A stretch of DNA of 64,000 nucleotides from NCBI GenBank assembly GCA_018806915.1, contig JAGKQI010000018.1, positions 1 through 64,000 on the forward strand, in the 5' to 3' direction. The notes beneath the pieces are model-generated. The model ran no database searches and was not told the origin of the DNA. It worked only from the letters and a program-made list of their open reading frames with translations. Positions 11,646-21,721 of the stretch are shown here, piece by piece. The position numbers and the translations under genes were made by a program. The DNA is from Phytophthora colocasiae (Eukaryota; Oomycota; Peronosporomycetes; Peronosporales; Peronosporaceae). Position 1 is the stretch's first letter; each line of letters begins with the position of its first letter.

Positions 11646-12752
11646 GTGGCGAAGAGCTTCTGGGGCATGGATAAGGTGGAATATCTCGGACACAAAGTGT
11701 CGATCGACGGATTGGAGGCAAACCCGAAAGACCTGAAGTCTCTGACAGATCTGCCATTCCCTGGGTCGCTCCGATCCATGCAATCGTTCCTGGGAAGTTT
11801 GAATTACTATAGTCGGTTCATCGAGGATTATACGATCTATGCATCGGTCCTATATGAACTACGTGAGGTGGAGTTCGCAGAACTGAAGAAGCGACCAGAT
11901 CTTCGAAAGATCATGGATAGTACGGACCCGATCAATCGAGATCCCGTTGCGCTTAAGTCGAATCAGGATGGATCACCCGACACCTTGACTCAAAAGGGGA
12001 ATAGTACGCCGGATTTTAACTTGGGGGCGACGCCTCCCCCCTGTTCAAGCAAGGTCGGAGCCAATCTGTCCCAAAGAGCTGGCGACGAAAGGTGGGGTAG
12101 GGCACACAGGGCGTTTACAGCCTTGACATCCAAGATCGCGTCGACCCCGATCCTCCGTCACTTCGACATGACGAAATTGCCCGTGGTGATCGTGTATGCT
12201 AGTGACTGGGCGATTTCCGCCGCACTAATGCAAGAACACGACCAGATCTACCACCCGGTCGCGTTTGCCAGCCGAACCTTGAAGACGAACGAGCTGAACT
12301 ATAATGTTGCCGAAAAGGAGGTGTTGGCTCTACTTCGGATATTGGATCTACACTACACCCTGTTGGTGGGACGTCGGATCAAGGTCCTAACCAGACACTC
12401 CACGCTTGCCTGGCTGTTCAAGTCTGCCGGCCTCCAAGGACGTCTGCGACAATGGTCTGCTCTTCTGTCCCCATGGACGCTCGAGATCACGAAGTATACG
12501 AAGGGAGAGGATGAAATACTGGGGGCGATCGCAGCTAATATAACGCCTAGATCGGAGATCGACGAAGCCCTGATCGCGATCGCGCCACAGAAGGAACCAA
12601 GGCGTAAGATCCAGATGCCGATTCCCACCGTAGATCCAGGCGCGGCGCTCTGGGTGGTAAGTTTCGAATGGTTCGGCACGCGTGAAACGAGGAGGAGGCG
12701 CTTTCAGCGCGATCGTGTGGAGTTTGCCGGAGTGGAAAGTGATCAAAGCTAG
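11646..12752 (+). CDS. Element B RT connection and first RNase H domain
   Basis: A 368-residue frame. It starts in the RT thumb (VEYLGHKVSIDGLEANP), passes the SFLGSLNYYSRFI connection segment and reaches the gypsy RNase H (VYASDWAISAALMQ ... YNVAEKEVLALL ... LTRHSTLAWL). Between the connection and the usual FTALTSKIASTPILRHF segment lies an extra stretch of about 70 residues, low in complexity, that ordinary gypsy polyproteins lack. The expected RNase H active-site D is present (YASDWAI), with E in AEKEVL. The end of the frame runs out of phase into the second RNase H. Confidence 0.85.
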   Translation: MAKSFWGMDKVEYLGHKVSIDGLEANPKDLKSLTDLPFPGSLRSMQSFLGSLNYYSRFIEDYTIYASVLYELREVEFAELKKRPDLRKIMDSTDPINRDPVALKSNQDGSPDTLTQKGNSTPDFNLGATPPPCSSKVGANLSQRAGDERWGRAHRAFTALTSKIASTPILRHFDMTKLPVVIVYASDWAISAALMQEHDQIYHPVAFASRTLKTNELNYNVAEKEVLALLRILDLHYTLLVGRRIKVLTRHSTLAWLFKSAGLQGRLRQWSALLSPWTLEITKYTKGEDEILGAIAANITPRSEIDEALIAIAPQKEPRRKIQMPIPTVDPGAALWVVSFEWFGTRETRRRRFQRDRVEFAGVESDQS

Positions 12753-13716
12753 ATCAGACTATGCGGAGAGTCTTACTGTCAATGAAGCGGAATACCGTGG
12801 GCTCTTGCTAGGTCTTGGCATGATCGCACAGTTAGAACGCCGCCGTTTGGTCATTTGTGGCGATTCGAACCTAGTAATCCGACAAGTCCGGGGCGAGATC
12901 GACTGCAAGGCGCCAGGATTGACGTTACTGAAACAGAAGGTGCTAGATCACTTGCGGAATTGGGGAGATCATGAGCTTGTCCATGTGAAGAGAGACTGGA
13001 ATGGGAGCGCAGATAGCTTGGCGAGTGCCGCGCTGCAGCGAGGAAGCGGGATCGAGGTCCACGATGAGGCAGATCGGTGCGATCTGATCACCCTGAATCG
13101 GCTCAATGAGGTGTTGGTCCCTCGAGGCGAAGATCGAACGGTGCAAGTGTCGGCAGTAGCCACGCGTGCAGCCCGAGCGCGACCTAGTGCCGCTGTCCTG
13201 CGGGAGGAACTGATCCGGGAGATGCGGGTTGATCGGATCAGGCGAGCCCAGGACGAGGAGGTCTGGATCGCCGGACTAAAGAAGTACCTGGCTGGGCAGA
13301 TCGCGGATCTTACTCGAGCCGAGTCTGGATCCTACGCCAAGATCGCTTCCGAGTACGAGGTAGATGAACAGGATCTGTTGTTTTATTGCCCACCAGGGCC
13401 GAGATCAAGAGGTGATCGCGACCGCCTGATGAGACTCGTGGTTCCAGAAACGCTACAGCAGGATGTCCTCCACCACTACCATACGACTCTGGAAGGGGGA
13501 CATCAAGGGATCGGACGCACTTATCAGCGGATCCGAGATCATTTCACTGGAGGATTATATCGGAGTGTGCAGCGATACGTAGGCGAGTGTGTAGACTGTG
13601 AGACCGGAAAGGGGAGACCCACGATCCGGGGCGAGTCACCTGGGAATCTGCAAGCTACATACCCATTCCAGATCATAGCGATGGATCACACCCAGATCCA
13701 ACAAAGGCAATACTGA
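12682..13716 (+). CDS. Element B second (archaeal-type) RNase H and integrase zinc domain
   Basis: A 344-residue frame. Residues about 1-118 form an RVT_3/archaeal-type RNase H: NEAEYRGLLLGL supplies the Glu, ICGDSNLVIRQVRG an Asp, and the KRDWNGSADSLA ending the last Asp. The first Asp segment (SFDGSAR in element C) is damaged here by a frameshift just upstream. The rest runs through a linker to the integrase HHCC zinc domain (HHYHTTLEGGHQ ... CVDCETGKG at about residues 245-300) and stops shortly after the AMDHT segment holding the first core Asp. Duplicate RNase H domains are known from plant Tat-type and, as I recall, oomycete gypsy elements. Confidence 0.88.
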   Translation: MKRGGGAFSAIVWSLPEWKVIKARSDYAESLTVNEAEYRGLLLGLGMIAQLERRRLVICGDSNLVIRQVRGEIDCKAPGLTLLKQKVLDHLRNWGDHELVHVKRDWNGSADSLASAALQRGSGIEVHDEADRCDLITLNRLNEVLVPRGEDRTVQVSAVATRAARARPSAAVLREELIREMRVDRIRRAQDEEVWIAGLKKYLAGQIADLTRAESGSYAKIASEYEVDEQDLLFYCPPGPRSRGDRDRLMRLVVPETLQQDVLHHYHTTLEGGHQGIGRTYQRIRDHFTGGLYRSVQRYVGECVDCETGKGRPTIRGESPGNLQATYPFQIIAMDHTQIQQRQY

Positions 13717-13729
13717 ACTGCTGATCTGG

Positions 13730-14542
13730 GTGGATCTGTTCACGGGATATGTGATCGCAAAGGCTAGTTCCTCCCGATCGGCTCAGACCGTCGCGGAATC
13801 TTATGAAGAATGCGTGTTCCGCAGATTTGGCGCTAGCGAGATGATCAGGCACGATCGAGAGCCGGGCTTCATGTCCGACTTCTTCAGATCGTTTAATAGG
13901 ATCCTGGGGCAGCGACAACGGGCGACGATGGCCTACCGACCACAGGCCAATGGGACTGCGGAACGGATGGTGCAAACGGCCACTAGGGCAATCAGGATGT
14001 ATGTTCAAGATCTCGATCAAAAGGACTGGGATGAATATGCGGAGAGATTGACTTTCGCCATTAACACGGCTCACGATCGGGTCCGGGAGATACCCTCACT
14101 TTTTGGTACACGGATGGGATCAAAGTTCTACGTTGTAAGCAAGGATCCCGATCAGGTCGACCAGACGCCACGATCGCGATCCAAGAACGGTGGAGATATC
14201 GCGTTCAGAGATACTACCAGCAGTCGAGAGAACAGGTCAACGCTAAGCTGCGAGAGGCGATCGCGGACCGAGCTGATCGGCACAATGAGGATGTCGATCC
14301 GCATCAGATCAGCTGGATCACGAGTTTGGCTATACCTAGATCGTGTGAAGGAAGGGTATGCCCGTATACTCGCCCACCTTTGGCATGGCCCGTTCCGTGT
14401 TGCAGAGAAGCTCAATGAATTCACGATCAAGCTGGAGATCGCGGGCTCTGATTACCATATCTTTCCGGTGGTTCATGTTTCTAAGCTAAAGCTGGTACGG
14501 AATTTCCCAGATCGACCGCGGATCCGAGTTGACGGTAGATGA
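13730..14542 (+). CDS. Element B integrase core and C-terminal domain
   Basis: A 270-residue frame continuing the integrase after a frame break at about 13716. The second catalytic Asp lies in MIRHDREPGFMS and the Glu in PQANGTAERMVQ. The GPF/Y-type segment (LWHGPFRVAEKLNEF) is at about residues 223-238, followed by FPVVHVSKLKLVRNF. The sequence around 14090-14240 is distorted by indels relative to C. The integrase would join element cDNA to the chromosome. Confidence 0.88.
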   Translation: MDLFTGYVIAKASSSRSAQTVAESYEECVFRRFGASEMIRHDREPGFMSDFFRSFNRILGQRQRATMAYRPQANGTAERMVQTATRAIRMYVQDLDQKDWDEYAERLTFAINTAHDRVREIPSLFGTRMGSKFYVVSKDPDQVDQTPRSRSKNGGDIAFRDTTSSRENRSTLSCERRSRTELIGTMRMSIRIRSAGSRVWLYLDRVKEGYARILAHLWHGPFRVAEKLNEFTIKLEIAGSDYHIFPVVHVSKLKLVRNFPDRPRIRVDGR

Positions 14543-14829
14543 AGCAGATCGGCTCGATTTCGATGAGATCCTCCTTCCGGAGTGACAGTTGGGTTCCAGA
14601 TCTGGATGCCGATGAGTACGAAGTCGAACGGATCTCGGACATGCGAAGTGGAAACGAACTCGCTACGGCCGGATCTATCGTGAGTTCCTGGTGCACTGGG
14701 TCGGTTATGATGAGCCAACGTGGGTCGACGAAGCTGATCTTAACTGTGGGAGCCATATTGAGCGCGTTCCTACGTGACCACGCTAATCGGAACCGGTTCG
14801 GCGTGATGCAGTCGCACGAAGAAGTGTAA
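14539..14829 (+). CDS. Element B chromodomain tail
   Basis: A frame whose intact counterpart in C reads as a chromodomain (DEYEVERI ... FLVHWVGYDEPTWVDEADL). In B the core is shifted, but the C-terminal stretch GAILSAFLRDHANRNRFGVMQSHEEV is identical and ends at 14829. Chromodomains at gypsy integrase ends generally guide insertion to heterochromatin, which would fit the nested insertions here. Confidence 0.7.
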   Translation: MKQIGSISMRSSFRSDSWVPDLDADEYEVERISDMRSGNELATAGSIVSSWCTGSVMMSQRGSTKLILTVGAILSAFLRDHANRNRFGVMQSHEEV

Positions 14830-15476
14830 GGAAGCCAGGCGAGGTGACAGGGTTACCTCGCCGGGATCGAAGAAGCTGATGTGGAGAGAATCCAGATCAA
14901 AGCGAGAGTTTTATATTTGTGTATATGCATGTGCGTAGGGAATTTGACGGTGGAAGATGGTGATCCGGGATGTCGAGATGGAGATGAAAGGGATCACATT
15001 CCTAAAATGATAGAGTACGAGGAATGACTGTGAGAAATGGAGATTACGGATTACGGGTGGAGATTATGAGAATTACGAATGGAGATGGAAGAATGTAGAA
15101 CGGCCCTGGAAGGGGTTCCGAATCCGAACTCGGGAGAAGCCCCGAGCCTTGCTGCAAGTGATCGAAGTTCGCACGACTTACGGAGAAGCGGCCCCAGCGG
15201 GAGGAGGATTGAACTTGCCGATAAGTCGGGAATCCTGGTAGCGGGATGGTTGACCGGGTCTTGCCGATACTGGTTACGCCACGGATCCGCCTCGTCACAC
15301 TCCTCCAGAGCCTCGATCAGGTTCGCCGGCTCTGGGACGTTCGCGTTGGGATCCGCCAGGTTGGCACGCCGAGAGACCACGCCGGGATACCAACGAACCA
15401 CATCCACCGACGGACTGGGGAGGTGAAGGAAGAACGGATCCAGCAGGGATGTCGAGATCGAACCACTGATTGCGCA
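14830..15476. other. Element B 3' noncoding spacer
   Basis: About 650 bp between the pol stop and the antisense frame. It contains a short A/T-rich patch (TTTTATATTTGTGTATATGC at about 14910-14930) that is shared with element C. No gene was seen. Confidence 0.6.
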
Positions 15477-17977
15477 TTATGGGGGGAAGGAGGCGAGGAA
15501 TTGGCGCCAAGCAGACCCAGCCCGACTCCGCCGGGCCTTGCGAGCAACGTAATACCGCTGCAGTTCAAGATCCGCATCCTGCATGGCAGAGGTGATCTCG
15601 AAGTTGTGGGTGGCCTCCCAAAATGCTTGACGGTGCCGTTCACTCCCAGAACGCGATAGGTGGCGGCCACGGCCGCGAGGGTGTTCCCTCCCTCTCATGC
15701 AGATCGAGGTCGAACGTAAGGGGACCCGGGTTCGCGAAGTCGTTCCACGGCTCTAGAGCCAGCAGATCAAGCACGTTCACGCCCGTGATCAACTCGTGGA
15801 GGTATTCGGTGCGGGGGGTCGGTGCAGGCCCAGCCTGTATCTGGGAAGGGAACAGCCAACCCGAAGGGATCAACAACCGTTTGCCCAGAGAACTGGCGAT
15901 CAGACCCACGATCGAATACTGCCCGATCACCTGCGGATCCCACGGCACGATGTCAGCGGCCGCGAAGGTACGCTGCCGATCGTACCCTGGAATGAAAGAG
16001 GCGACCGGGAACAGGGTGGTCGGAGCCCGGGGGGCGAGGAACCGCCGGAAGGAGGTGGCGGCGGTGACGGGGAACCCGGAGGTGATCCTGGAGACGGCGG
16101 GCCTGATCCATCTGGAGATGGGCTTGAGCCGTCCGGAGACCCCGATCCACGGGTGCCAGAAGGTCCGGATCTCGGAACCTGACCGGACTCGCGCCGGTGC
16201 GTCGAGATAGACCGTTGGCGGCCCATGTGTAGAGTCTCGTCCTCCTCGGAGTCCTCCGCCTCGTTGGAACGTTCCGATTCGGCTTCAGAACTAGTTCCAT
16301 TGCTGGGTTCTGGGCTTTCGTCCTCTTCGGACGGCGATGAGAATGGGTGCTGGGGATCGTAGTCGGAGTCTTCCTCGTCCTCATCCGGCGAATCACCCTC
16401 GGCGGAAGCGATCCGGACTGATCCGTAGGCGCTGGGGTCGAATCAGGGGCTGGAGTGTCGGTTTCCTCCCCTCCGGCTTGCCCAGAAGCTTGATCCGCCA
16501 ACAGATCCAGCGGACTCGCCGTTGATCCTGCCGGGGTCGGGACCACCGTGGGTGTGACAGGCTGGGTTGACCCGGGAGCTTCGGTAGCTGCAGGTTTTAG
16601 ATCACGGGGAGCTGAGGTGCTCCGAGCCGGACGCTTGCGTGAGGAAGGATGAACGGCCAAAGCGGAGGCGCTTCGAGATCTTTTGGTGGCACGAGCCGCC
16701 CGTCGATCCGCGATCCACGAGGACAACCGAGCAGAGGAATCCTCGGCGTGGTGCAGCTGTTGCTCGGCTTCGGCATAATCAGCGTCCAGCTCTTGGTGAG
16801 CCTGTCGAAGCTCCGCGTTCTGTCGCTGGAGTTGGTCGAGTTCCTGTGTCGCCGCATCCCGGGCGGAACGAGCCACGTCAAGGTCTGTGAGGGCAGACAA
16901 ACGATCTTGGGTGGCATCGTCCAGGTCGACCTGGATTCGATCACGGTCTGCCGTTACTCGATTGAGATCTTGCATTGCCTGATCCCGGTCGAGGCGGGCC
17001 TGATCCAGGTCTGCGACGGCCTGATCCCGCTCGGCAATGGCGGCACGATGCTGGACGGAGAGCTGGTCCCGGTCGTGCTGGATTATTTCCAGATTTCCCA
17101 AGGCGTCTGCCAGATCTTGCTCCAAGCTGGATACGGCGGCGGCATCGGCGGTTGCACCCAGAGGCGGAGCGCGAGAATCCGGGGCGGATACGTCCTCCAA
17201 GGCGAGGTGTGCCCGAGCCAGTTCAACCTGGTGATCATCTGCCTCGCGTTCCAGATACGCGACTTCGGCTCGAGCGGCGAGCAACTCCGCTTGGGTCCGC
17301 GTCAACTCCAACCTCAACCGAGCTTCCTCTGCCGTCGGGCGAGTCTGATCAGCAGGCAGGGCCATAGCCGCTTGTGGGCCTTGGGAGGAATCGTTCCTCT
17401 GCCAGCGCTCAAGGCTACGCTGAGTGAGGGTCAGGTCATGACGCACGGCGGCGAGCTCCCGTTCGCGATCCTGAAGCTCATCCCGGAGTTCAATCTCCGT
17501 CTCCCCGGCTATGCGAAGTTCGGCCAGCCGGAAGTCGAGATCCTCGAGCGCAGAGTCTAGCCGCGCCTGGATCCGGGCCAGTCGCTGCTCAGACTCCCGT
17601 CGTTCGGCGTCGTGCTGGGCCCGCTGATCCTGCAAGGCGGCGATCGCGTCCCCACCGATAGCATCTCCGGTTCCCGATCGCAGATGAGCGATTTCGGCGT
17701 TCAGCCGCAAAATCTCCTCCGCTTGGTCGTCCCGGAAGCGCTCCATATCCTCCATGTCGGATCGCAACCGGCGAACGGTGTCGTCCAGGTGGTCCCGATC
17801 GCGACTCAAGGTCTCGCGCATCCGTTGGCTATGGGCCAGCCTCGCTTGCAAGGTGACCAGCTCAGGGTTTACCCCGGGGGTTGAGAAGCGGGAGGCCGTG
17901 GATCGGGCGGATCGGATCGAGTGCTCGCTTGAGGGCGTTCTCGGCGTCAAGGGGGGCGAGGAAGGCGGATCGGACAT
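15477..17977 (-). CDS. Element B antisense coiled-coil frame
   Basis: Minus-strand frame between pol and the 3' LTR. The open frame spans 18118-15953 (721 codons). I place the start at 17977 (MSDPPSSPP), because the upstream ATG is inside the LTR and the C copy starts with a similar Pro/Ser segment. After a Ser/Pro-rich N-terminus come about 400 residues of heptad-patterned, Arg/Asp/Glu/Leu-rich sequence typical of a long coiled coil. A basic stretch with KRSRSAS and SSRKRPARS (NLS-like) and a Pro/Thr-rich part follow. The frame then slips near 16040-16200, and the conserved C-terminal domain (PWDPQVIGQYSIVGLIASSLGKRLL) continues in other frames down to about 15477. Function unknown. Confidence 0.75.
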
Positions 17978-18066
17978 CGTAAGGGAGTGGTGGTACTTGA
18001 ACGACTTGTTTTCCAGGTGGTGAATGTGGAAATAAACCCGAAGTGAGCTGCGGCAGCTCAACTTAC

Positions 18067-18080
18067 GTGCTGGGGGCGGA
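18067..18080 (+). other. Element B polypurine tract
   Basis: TGGGGGCGGA immediately precedes the 3' LTR and is identical in element C at 38027-38036. This is the expected plus-strand primer. Confidence 0.75.
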
Positions 18081-19452
18081 TGTGGTGAAGCGGACGAGAA
18101 TTTTTCCCGGAGAGACAATATCAGCCACGAACCCGAATAGAGTCGGAACGAGCGACAGGGGGGACCTGTGATCCCCAGATCTGGGTCGAATCAGACGAAG
18201 GTACGATGGGTCCCGCCGGGGAACAGGCAACAGAGACACCGGCGGAGGAGCAAGTGGAGCGGTGTTCGTGGGTGATCCGAATCCTGCCGGAGGAAGAATG
18301 GGGGAATCAAGGAGGTTCTCGCGCGATCAACGATTACGGGGTCCTAAGTGAGCACGATCGGCTTACCCTGGCGCCCCGAAGCCTCTAACAGCACGATCCA
18401 ACTTCCCCGGGCGGCGACGAAGCGAGATCACGCAAGATCGCGCAATGATCCTCTCCCGTATAAGTACGAGATCAGCTCCGGATCAAGGTCAACCCCAGGC
18501 GCGACGCAGACTCTTCTTGTGGCCTGATCCGGATTCTTTGAAGGATCACCAAGCGGGATCAGGCAGTGATCAAGTCCCGATTAAGTACGAGATCAAGCTC
18601 CGAGATCAAGCTCCGGTTAAGTGCGAGATCAAGCTTCGGTTAAGTGCGAGATCAAGCTTCGGTTAAGTGCGAGATCAAGCTTCGGTTAAGTGCGAGATCA
18701 AGCTTCGGTTAAGTACGGAATCGGCTCAAGATCAGGGTTAGGGGAACCAAGCTAGGGATCAGCTATGTAGCCAGTGTCATGTGGTCGTAGGATAGTAAAT
18801 CAGGATGGGATTAGTAGGCATAGGAATAACCATAAACAGACTCGAATTTGCCCTGAACCACTCAAGTGTCTTCGCTACGACCGGGAACTACATTGGCCCT
18901 ACAAGCGTCAGGAAGGTAAGGATACGTGACCTAGTATAGCGGTTAAGTCTGGATAATATATTGGCCAGCTTTGCCCTATCTAGTGAACTATCCTTTAAGT
19001 GCATACATCGGATCAGGAAGGAATTGGTTGTTTAGCCTAAGGATCCCGTCGAATCTCGCCCTCAAGACCCCCGCTATCGGAAGCGGAAAACAACGAAAGG
19101 AAGGGACTGAATCCCGAACATTGGACTATTGGAAGACCTGGATCAAGAACCAGGCACCCGGATCAAGGCTCGAGAACTCGCCTACGACCGGGATCAAGTA
19201 CCCCGAGGTGGAGTGAAGAACTTCCACGCCGCCTCAAACCCCTGCGTCACCCAAGACCTTCTTCTCGTCCCAAGACATCTTCAGAAGTTACCTGGAAGAG
19301 CGTAACCCGCCTACCGACGGGTACACAAGGTGAACACTACACGCAACAAGATCACGGATCATCGGGGGACCCCCTCCGTTAGTCGGTGTCTGGGCGCAAG
19401 TGGCGATCGCGATCGGCCTCAACCGGATTTTGGCCAGATCCGCTCCACCACA
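18081..19452 (+). repeat. Element B 3' LTR
   Basis: 1372 bp, from TGTGGTGAAGCGG to CTCCACCACA, bounded by the polypurine tract and the AAGCT duplication. Contains a clean 23-bp minisatellite at 18602-18716. Confidence 0.92.
18602..18716 (+). repeat. 23-bp LTR minisatellite, five exact-length units
   Basis: Units of 23 bp begin at 18602, 18625, 18648, 18671 and 18694, each GAGATCAAGC(T/C)TCGG then TTAAGT(G/A)C. Degenerate units extend upstream to about 18568. Confidence 0.95.
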
Positions 19453-19457
19453 AAGCT
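19453..19457. repeat. Target site duplication of element B, right copy (AAGCT)
   Basis: Matches 5216-5220. Sequence beyond it continues the interrupted LTR of element A. Confidence 0.85.
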
Positions 19458-20299
19458 GGCCAATATATTATCCAGACTTAACCGCTATACTAGGTCACGT
19501 ATCCTTACCTTCCTGACGCTTGTAGGGCCAATGTAGTTCCCGGTTCCAGGCGTAGCGAAGACACTTGAGTGGTTCAGGGCAAATTCGAGTCTGTTTATGG
19601 TTATTCCTATGCCTACTAATCCCATCCTGATTTACTATCCTACGATCACATGACACTGGCTACATAGCTGATCCCTAGCTTGGTTCCCCTAACCCTGATC
19701 TTGAGCCGATTCCGTACTTAACCGAAGCTTGATCTCGTACTTAACCGAAGCTTGATCTCGTACTTAACCGAAGCTTGATCTCGTACTTAACCGAAGCTTG
19801 ATCTCGTACTTAACCGGGACTTGATCTCGCACTTAATCGGGACTTGATCTCGCACTTGATCGGGACTTGATCGCTCCCTGATCGGGGACTTGATCGCGCG
19901 TGATCCCGCTTGAGTCGTCCTCCAGGGAATCAGGATCAGAGCCAATGGGAGGGTCGCGAGCGCCGGGCTGGACCGTGAGTCAAGATCGTATCCACCTAGG
20001 ACCATGCCAAAGCCGATCACGTGGCAACACCCTTGCTCCTTCCTTCTTGCCACTCGATATGACTTGATTATTGTCAATCACCACTCCACTGCCACCGATT
20101 ACACTTGATTAACCGTGATATCCGCTCGCGAACCCGTGCCACAGTTAGCGAGCATCGATCCTTGCTCTTAGAGGCATAATGTAAGATCACCGGTCTCCGT
20201 TCACCATTCTCAGTCAATCTTCGCCGATCTTCACATCGCGTCGGCTAATTACACTTAGTTCGAGCTGATGATCTTCACTGACGTGAACTCCACCCCACA
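19458..20299 (-). repeat. Element A 5' LTR, outer (U3/R) part
   Basis: Reverse complement continues the A LTR from the B insertion point out to a TGTGGGG start at 20299. Its inner part is close to the B LTR and carries seven 23-bp minisatellite units (about 19713-19870). The outer roughly 400 bp do not match the start of the B or C LTRs, so this is a distinct U3 type. Confidence 0.8.
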
Positions 20300-20300
20300 G

Positions 20301-20305
20301 CCTAT
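20301..20305. repeat. Probable target site duplication of element C, left copy (CCTAT)
   Basis: CCTAT precedes the C 5' LTR and CCTAC follows its 3' LTR at 39397-39401. Four of five bases match. Confidence 0.55.
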
Positions 20306-21703
20306 TGTGGTGAAGCGCGAATAAGAAATCCGAGAAAAGGCAACGTCAGGCCCTAAGAGAGTCGGATCAAGCGACAGGGGCCTCTGGCGAAGCAAGATGT
20401 CAGTTGATGACCCCAGATTGCGCGAACGATGGCTGACGAATGGATCCAGATCGATGTTCGTCTGGATCTCGCCAGCGATGAATGGATGGCGTCTTGGTCA
20501 AGTGAGACTAAGTGATTGGAGAACCCGTCATGCGGTCCCGCGTGGCGGCTCAGGGTCGGAGGAGAAAAGGGCGCCTTGCCTGAGGTCGCATGAGAAGGAG
20601 ATCAAGGCGGCAGAGGGTCGGGATCGGTGTGATCTATGGTGGGCCGGTGACAACATAACCGTGAGATGCTGCCGAGGGGACCTGATGGCAGTGTTAGTCG
20701 CGTGGGGAGTGGTGATCAAGTCTGGGAAGCTCAAGACCTGGAATGTCGACGACGCAGGCACGCGAGATCAAGTATGAAGGCTGCTGATCGGGATCATTGT
20801 TCAAGACGGTGGACCAAGATCGATGACCGAGATGGTTGATCGAGATCGGCTGATCGCCAGATCGACAGATCGGCTGATCGGCTGATCGCCAGATCGCCTG
20901 ATCGCCAGATCGCCAGATCGCCAGATCGGCTGATCGCCAGATCGGCAGATCGAGATCGCGATCAGGGGTTAGGTGAGATCAAGATCGAAGATCGGAAGGG
21001 CAGCTGTGTAGCCGGATGTCAGGTAATCGTAGGATAGCAGATGAGGATGGGGCTAGTAGACATAGGAATAACCATAAACAGAATCGAATTTGCTCTGGAC
21101 ATCACAAGTGCCTTCGTTCAAGACCGGAACTGGGAATTACATTGGCCCCCCGGCATCAAGAAGGTAAGGAGAAGAGATCTAGCATAGAGGTTAATTCTGG
21201 ATAATACATTGGCCAGTTTTACCCTATCTAGTGATCTATCCTTTACGTGCGAACTACGGATCGGAAGGAATTGGCTGCTTGGCCTGACGATCTCGTCGAC
21301 TCTCAACCCATCAAGACACCCGCTATAGGAAGCGGCAAGCATCGTAAAGGAAGGGATCAGATCCCCAACATTGGACCTTTGGAAGACCTGGATCGAAGAC
21401 CAGGCACCCGGATCAAGGCTCGAGAACTCGCCTACGACCTGGATCAACCCCTCCGAGGTAGAGTGAAGTATTCCCACGCTATCTCACACCCCCTACGTCA
21501 CCCAAGACATTCTTCTCGTCCCAAGACATCTTCAGAAGTCACCTGGAAGAGCGTAACCCGCCTACCGACGGGTACACAAGGTGAACACTACACGCAGCAA
21601 GATCACGGATCATCGGGGGACCCCCTCCGCCAGTCGGTGTCTGGGCGCAAGTGGCGATCGCGATCGGCCTCAACCAGATTTTGGCCAGATCCGCTCCACC
21701 ACA
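20306..21703 (+). repeat. Element C 5' LTR
   Basis: 1398 bp, TGTGGTGAAGCGCG to CTCCACCACA. It is 38 bp longer than the 3' copy, mostly from more copies of the GATCGCCA minisatellite (20833-20967). It contains a 126-codon frame at 20397-20777 that I regard as incidental. Confidence 0.92.
20833..20967 (+). repeat. LTR minisatellite, C type (10-bp AGATCGCCAG unit)
   Basis: Tandem AGATCGCCAG and GGCTGATCGCC units. It occupies the same relative LTR position as the unrelated 23-bp array of A and B. The 3' LTR copy at about 38568-38655 is shorter. Confidence 0.85.
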
Positions 21704-21721
21704 ATGGTGCGCGTGCCCGGA
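21704..21721 (+). promoter_or_regulatory. Element C primer binding site overlapping the gag start codon
   Basis: TGGTGCGCGTGCCCGGA starts one base after the LTR. TGG pairs with the CCA of a tRNA 3' end. The first base of the spacer plus TG forms the ATG at 21704-21706 that opens the gag frame. Which tRNA is used cannot be told without the species' tRNA set. Confidence 0.65.

Larger units (their letters stand above)
5221..19452 (+). mobile_element. Element B: complete Ty3/gypsy element with dual RNase H and antisense frame
   Basis: A 14.2-kb element with two LTRs (5221-6797 and 18081-19452), an AAGCT target duplication, a primer site after the 5' LTR and a TGGGGGCGGA polypurine tract before the 3' LTR. 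Coding order is gag, protease, RT, RNase H, second RNase H of RVT_3 type, integrase and chromodomain. A long antisense coiled-coil frame follows between the chromodomain and the 3' LTR. It sits inside the LTR of element A in opposite orientation, so A and B form a large imperfect inverted repeat. Frames are badly broken before about 9.2 kb and much better after it. Confidence 0.92.

Noticed and set aside
16649..17560. 303-codon plus-strand frame opposite the B antisense frame
   Set aside because: The minus strand shows heptad structure and cross-copy protein conservation; the plus frame is a shadow.
18602..18716. Regular 23-bp units as a CRISPR array
   Set aside because: Units abut with no spacers, lie inside an LTR of a eukaryotic retrotransposon and vary in copy number between LTRs: a minisatellite.
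20397..20777. 126- and 200-codon frames in the two C LTRs (20397-20777, 38128-38730) as an LTR-encoded protein
   Set aside because: The tail of the longer one is the translated minisatellite, and the frames differ between the two LTRs. No domain is visible and A and B LTRs lack it.
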